Source of the DNA: Hofstenia miamia
Taxonomy: Eukaryota > Xenacoelomorpha > Acoela
Assembly: GCA_004352715.1 (NCBI GenBank)
Contig: SCFE01000024.1
Coordinates: 1,855,305-1,919,304, forward strand
Direction of reading: 5' to 3'
DNA length: 64,000 nt
Shown here: positions 60,201 through 64,000 of the stretch, in pieces
Numbering within the stretch: the stretch's first letter is position 1
Layout: each line of letters opens with the position of its first letter
Notes under the pieces: model-generated
Seen by the model: the letters and a program-made list of their open reading frames with translations, nothing else
Databases searched by the model: none
Told to the model about the DNA's origin: nothing
Made by a program: the position numbers and the translations under genes

Positions 60201-60228
60201 GCAATCCACCTTATTGTAAAGGTGTTAG
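60201..60228 (+). CDS. FREM2-like: FREM-like exon 13: 28-nt microexon, last strand of Calx-beta 5
   Basis: 28 nt between TTGTTTTCAG and GTAAGT, phase 0 in and phase 1 out. It encodes AIHLIVKVL plus one base of the next codon. An AxxxIxVxx strand is what should follow LELDPYQEKGDKN to finish the domain; in relatives the strand reads similarly (KAIVYIEE type). Good splice sites on both sides support it. A donor at 60222 (AAAG|GTGTTA) is possible but gives a poorer match and breaks phase 1. The following exon was not found before the window ends. Confidence 0.8.
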
Positions 60229-61606
60229 GTAAGTGCTTCCTAATCTTTTTCGCTAAAATTGTTCGTCTAGTATTAAATTTCGCCTTTTCCAATGGGCTAT
60301 AAATCTTTCCTTGAATATTGTCATACGTCCATATCAACTGTATATTTAAAATAATGATTTTTTTATTAAATTGTTATTTTCACCATAATGCAGATTGTTA
60401 TATTTGAATTTTTATGTGATATTGGACATACTTAAATTGGTGGAATGACAAAATATACAATAGCATCGATTTTTTGATGTAATGGTAAAAAATTCAATAT
60501 AAAAATTGTAAATTATCTGAAGTTTATCGAAATCAGCTTCCAAATATATTTAAAGCTGCCGAATGAATATTTTTCTTATTCTTATTTTGGTGGATATACA
60601 ATGAAATTGAATAGAGCCATGTGGGATCAGTTTCTAATTCCAGAATGACACCAAAACCTGTTAATTTCCAAAATAAATATGCATAAAGCATTTGCCGGGA
60701 CGTAGTACATCTTGATTGCATTAATTGATATAATAAATTTTTTCACATGAGCTCTTAATTACAAGCACCAGAGATCAGGACGAAATTTGTTTTTCAAGAC
60801 CATGAACTGACACATCTGACCGCCAAGCCTCTAAATACGAAACTGGCTCATACAATGCAGTAACAAATTTCAGTCTTATTCAAGACGAAATTTAACTCAA
60901 AGATTCTTTTGTTATTGTTGAATTCAGGTCATACAAGCAATACAGTGCTAGACCCGACATATATTATTTGATAATTGGATAAAACAATTTCACTGTATGC
61001 AGTTGTGGACTGTTGAATATACTGCAAAACAAGCGTTTTTGTTTAATAAAATATTCATCGAATTTCGTCATTATGTTTGAGGATTGATTCTAATCGGAGT
61101 AGTTTGTTTAATTTCTAACTGTGACCCAATTTTGAGGTAATCTATCTTTGTGATAAGCCTTGCTCGTGTATTTGTTTGATATTAGCTTTGTTGATAGCGG
61201 AAAACATGGAGCCACTCGGTGTTCACAAAGAGCTCATTTTCACAATTCAAATAAATTTGTCAATTAAAACAGTCATCTTGTCGCATCCACAAAGCACAAT
61301 TTCACTGCTGATGATAATGTAAATAGGTAGAGTCTTTGTTTGGTTGCCAAATTCTTTCCAGTTAATACATGATATCAGTTGAATATTATCTATAGCAACC
61401 AATACAACTGCCCTTGTGAATTCATTAAAATTAATTTTAGACCAAATTTGAGGCATTGCTAATTAAACTTCAATTTTGTTAGTGTTAACTCAGAGTGGAA
61501 GGGTTTTAAAACTAAAGCAATTTACCGGAAGAAGATTTGATGAGCAATGTAATATAACGCGGGTAGTTTTGACAGTATACATGTGTATATATATATATAA
61601 ATATGC

Positions 61607-61638
<32 letters not shown>

Positions 61639-64000
61639 ACATAGAATTACCTTTTTGGCGTTAATGACTGTTTCACTGTGATTTGGTTATAATTGACAAA
61701 AGGTAGTTTATTTGTACTTATTTCTATTGTAAACAATGGTTGTTCTAGTTGTCAAATTGCATTTGTCAACTCAATAGAATTTTTGCATACTGTCCACCTT
61801 CTTAACCCAGAAAAATATTTCTGCTAAGTTGGGCCGGTGATTTTTTGCAATCGTGCATTAAAATTTGATCCTGTTTCTAGTCGTAGATAAAAGTTATTGA
61901 CAATATATAATAAAATATACCACCATTTAATCCATTTAACCTCAACGTCCAGGTTGACAAAAAATTCCCCTACCTAAAGACCTTCATTGCTGTAACATTA
62001 ATATATAATGTTAATCAGCATTGCTATCATATCCAATAGAAATACTGGCATGAGAAAATTTTAATACCTATAATAGTGGAAGTACTGAGTGCAAGCATAC
62101 AAAATTTTAATGGAGAGGATCATAATTTAGACAGTATGGAGTTAAGTCCAATTTGTGGTGTAATTTTATTAGTTTCAAACATTATTCTAAAGGCATATAG
62201 TAAAATTTTCCTTAAGTAAATGATTTCAAAAATCTAAAAACGTTTTTTAGATGAGTTTCCTTTTTTCATGTTGTTTAATTCTTCTCTTTTTTCCATATTG
62301 CTTGTAATAACTGCTGTTAGATCTCTTGGGAGTAATTGATTACAAGTACGATTTTGATTCTACCTTAGAATTCCCTTCTCTGTAAAAGCGAAATAAATCA
62401 ATTAGACTGAATTGTATGATATAATCTGTCACTATTGTTCTGTCCATTTGTCTTTTCAACGCAATCAAGTCGAGTTTTTAATAGAAAAGCATGAATCGCG
62501 AATCAAGTTCATTAATAAGTTTCATTTAAATATTTCGAACTCTAATTCCATTTTATTAGTTCTATTTAAAAAAACATGACTAATTTTAAGCAGATGTTTA
62601 AAATTCACTTTAAATGAAGGCGTAAACATTGGTAATTTATTTCAATAGCTTCTATTGTGTATATTTTTTGTAACTGTGTAAGTGGATATCAATATAGGCA
62701 AGAGTTGGTATTGGGCCAGGTCTAGACATAAGTTGGAGTCGGGTCCAACATTTTGACATAGCAATCGGGTTGAGTCGAGCTTGTCCTATGTTTTCATTGA
62801 TTTTGAAACGCATTTACGAGAGGAAAAATAATAATTAACTTGAAAGCTTAAATTTTTAATGATAAAAAATTACATTTAAATTAAATCAGCCCTGTATTAT
62901 TAGCTTCTATGGCATTGATGTTGTCTGCTGAGTAGGGAGCGTTTCTGAAATAAATCAGCCCTGCTACTAAAAAATCTCTCTCAAATTATGCTAATGTAAG
63001 TTTAACAACTAACAATTACTTGGCGGCTTTAGAAAGTTGCGGATCCCTTGCTTTCTTTACTGATAACATGTAAGAATATTTTCCTCCATTTTGTATGGCA
63101 TTTCCAACTCGTAGTCTTCAAGTTTAGTGATTTGCCGCTACAGCTTTTTTAAGCACGTCTATAGCGATTTCAAGAAGTTCAACTTTGTAAGTTTGTAAGC
63201 TAAGGTTTTGTTGTTTTTACAAAGAGGTTGATTCTTCAACGTAACTATGATTTAGAAAATAAGATATAATAGTTTTTGGTTAAACCTATTCTCGAGAAAG
63301 AAATATTATATTTCTCATATTTAGTTTAGGATCCAAAAGCGAGCTATTGTCATTACAATGGAATACTAAATGTTAAAACGATGTCATATCCTACTTTTAT
63401 TCTGATGCAAATAATTAAGAAACCTAGTATTTAAAACAACATAGAACCAGTAGCGGGTTTAGGGGGGCAGGGAGTGACCGCTTCACTCACTTTTAGGGCC
63501 AGCTGGAAACATTTTATTAAGAATTTTCTCTCCTCCACAATTGTGTACTGTAAAAATGGAGGTCGGCCCCCTCCGTTTTAAAAATCCGAAATGCGCTTCT
63601 GCATAGAACTATTTTAAAGTAATTATCTTCTATTTTGATTCATATATTTCGCCAGTTTTTAATAAATGGCAAAGCTATAAATATATCTTTGTGTAATAAA
63701 ACAATTTATAACAGCGTAATGGCGAAACTTCATCATTGCAAAGACTTATTTAAATTATATTTGTATTCTTTTATTTTTGTGAGCAATTTGAAAATGAAGT
63801 TTCTTTAAAACTGGGATTGAATTGTTTTGTTTCCCATGGTGATTGTAGCATTATTTCTTACTATTTGCAATCATTTATCCACTTCCCCACATTTGGTTCT
63901 TTTGAAAGTAGCTTTTTGCTTTAGTAGGAGACCCATTTTAGTAAAATAATCGTGCCAAAGTTTCTCTTTAAATAGGTGTGTTCAATAGTTCCTACAGGTG
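60229..64000. other. Presumed intron 13 (open-ended)
   Basis: At least 3.8 kb without a convincing next exon. Contains (TA)n at about 61581-61638 and a G-rich TE-like stretch at 63450-63590. I searched for the segment expected after Calx-beta 5 in phase 1 and found none. TTTAAATAG|GTGTG at 63976 could be an acceptor but too little follows. Confidence 0.5.
61581..61638. repeat. Interrupted (TA)n microsatellite
   Basis: Alternating TA in two tracts broken by AAATATGCAT. Confidence 0.9.

Larger units (their letters stand above)
7623..60228 (+). other. FREM2-like: FRAS1/FREM2/FREM3-like extracellular matrix gene, 13 internal exons (partial gene)
   Basis: Thirteen exons join with GT/AG sites into 691 complete codons without a stop. 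The order is the end of a CSPG/NG2 repeat, then Calx-beta domains 1 to 5, as in FRAS1, FREM2 and FREM3 (FREM1 has a single Calx-beta). In vertebrates these proteins are large basement-membrane components that form a complex beneath epithelia and are mutated in Fraser syndrome; the sea urchin relative is ECM3. Boundaries were set by splice sites, phase and the domain pattern. Eleven of the twelve internal introns are phase 1; the last is phase 0. Intron sizes are 9165, 2867, 4669, 13980, 1156, 497, 5926, 1845, 2842, 986, 5561 and 1036 bp. The 5' and 3' parts were not found. Family assignment is firm; which paralogue it matches is not resolved. Confidence 0.92.

Noticed and set aside
61247-61456. 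69-codon minus-strand frame, somewhat hydrophobic
   Set aside because: No domain, no splice context, within a presumed intron; composition alone is not enough.
63976-64000. Possible next FREM-like exon at the window end after TTTAAATAG
   Set aside because: Only 25 bases remain, the peptide GVFNSSYR does not match the expected continuation, and an early GT would leave a 22-nt exon.

Overview
This window is AT-rich nuclear DNA from an animal, most likely an invertebrate. The clues are widely spaced small exons with GT/AG splice sites, introns up to 14 kb, many Tc1/mariner, hAT, piggyBac-like and LINE relics, long (TA)n tracts, and an extracellular-matrix gene family found only in metazoans. 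I cannot name the species. There are four runs of N (1380-2379, 5562-6561, 21676-21903, 29789-30788). Long open frames crossing them are artefacts. I see no RNA genes, CRISPR arrays or bacterial-type operons.

The only host gene I can support is on the + strand and spans almost the whole window (exons from 7623 to 60228). It is the C-terminal half of a FRAS1/FREM2/FREM3-type basement-membrane protein. Thirteen small exons join without a stop codon into 691 complete codons: the end of a CSPG/NG2-type repeat, then five consecutive Calx-beta domains. Eleven of the twelve introns between them are phase 1, and each of Calx-beta domains 2-5 begins at a phase-1 exon boundary. The 5' exons (signal peptide, VWC/furin-like region if present, most CSPG repeats) and the 3' exons (tail, transmembrane segment) were not found and should lie outside the window or in gaps. 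One exon (19892-20047) is inside Calx-beta 1, so that domain is longer than usual.

Layout: 1-7600 is LINE reverse-transcriptase debris, a Tc1-like element cut by a gap, and unassigned DNA. 7.6-25 kb holds four widely spaced exons and two near-identical 1,924-bp copies of a composite of two different Tc1/mariner-type elements, each between (TA)n tracts. 25-38.9 kb is a 14-kb intron filled with TE debris: LINE 3' ends, a broken hAT transposase on the minus strand, a 736-bp direct duplication, and a piggyBac-like TTAA element. 38.9-60.2 kb carries the remaining nine exons, with a mariner relic and several MITEs in the introns. 60.2-64 kb looks like the start of another long intron.

The most interesting points are the duplicated composite transposon, whose two copies flank two in-frame exons; a 43-bp transposon patch that exactly replaces 43 bp in one copy of a direct repeat; the expanded first Calx-beta domain; and several newly delimited MITE-like elements with recognisable ends.
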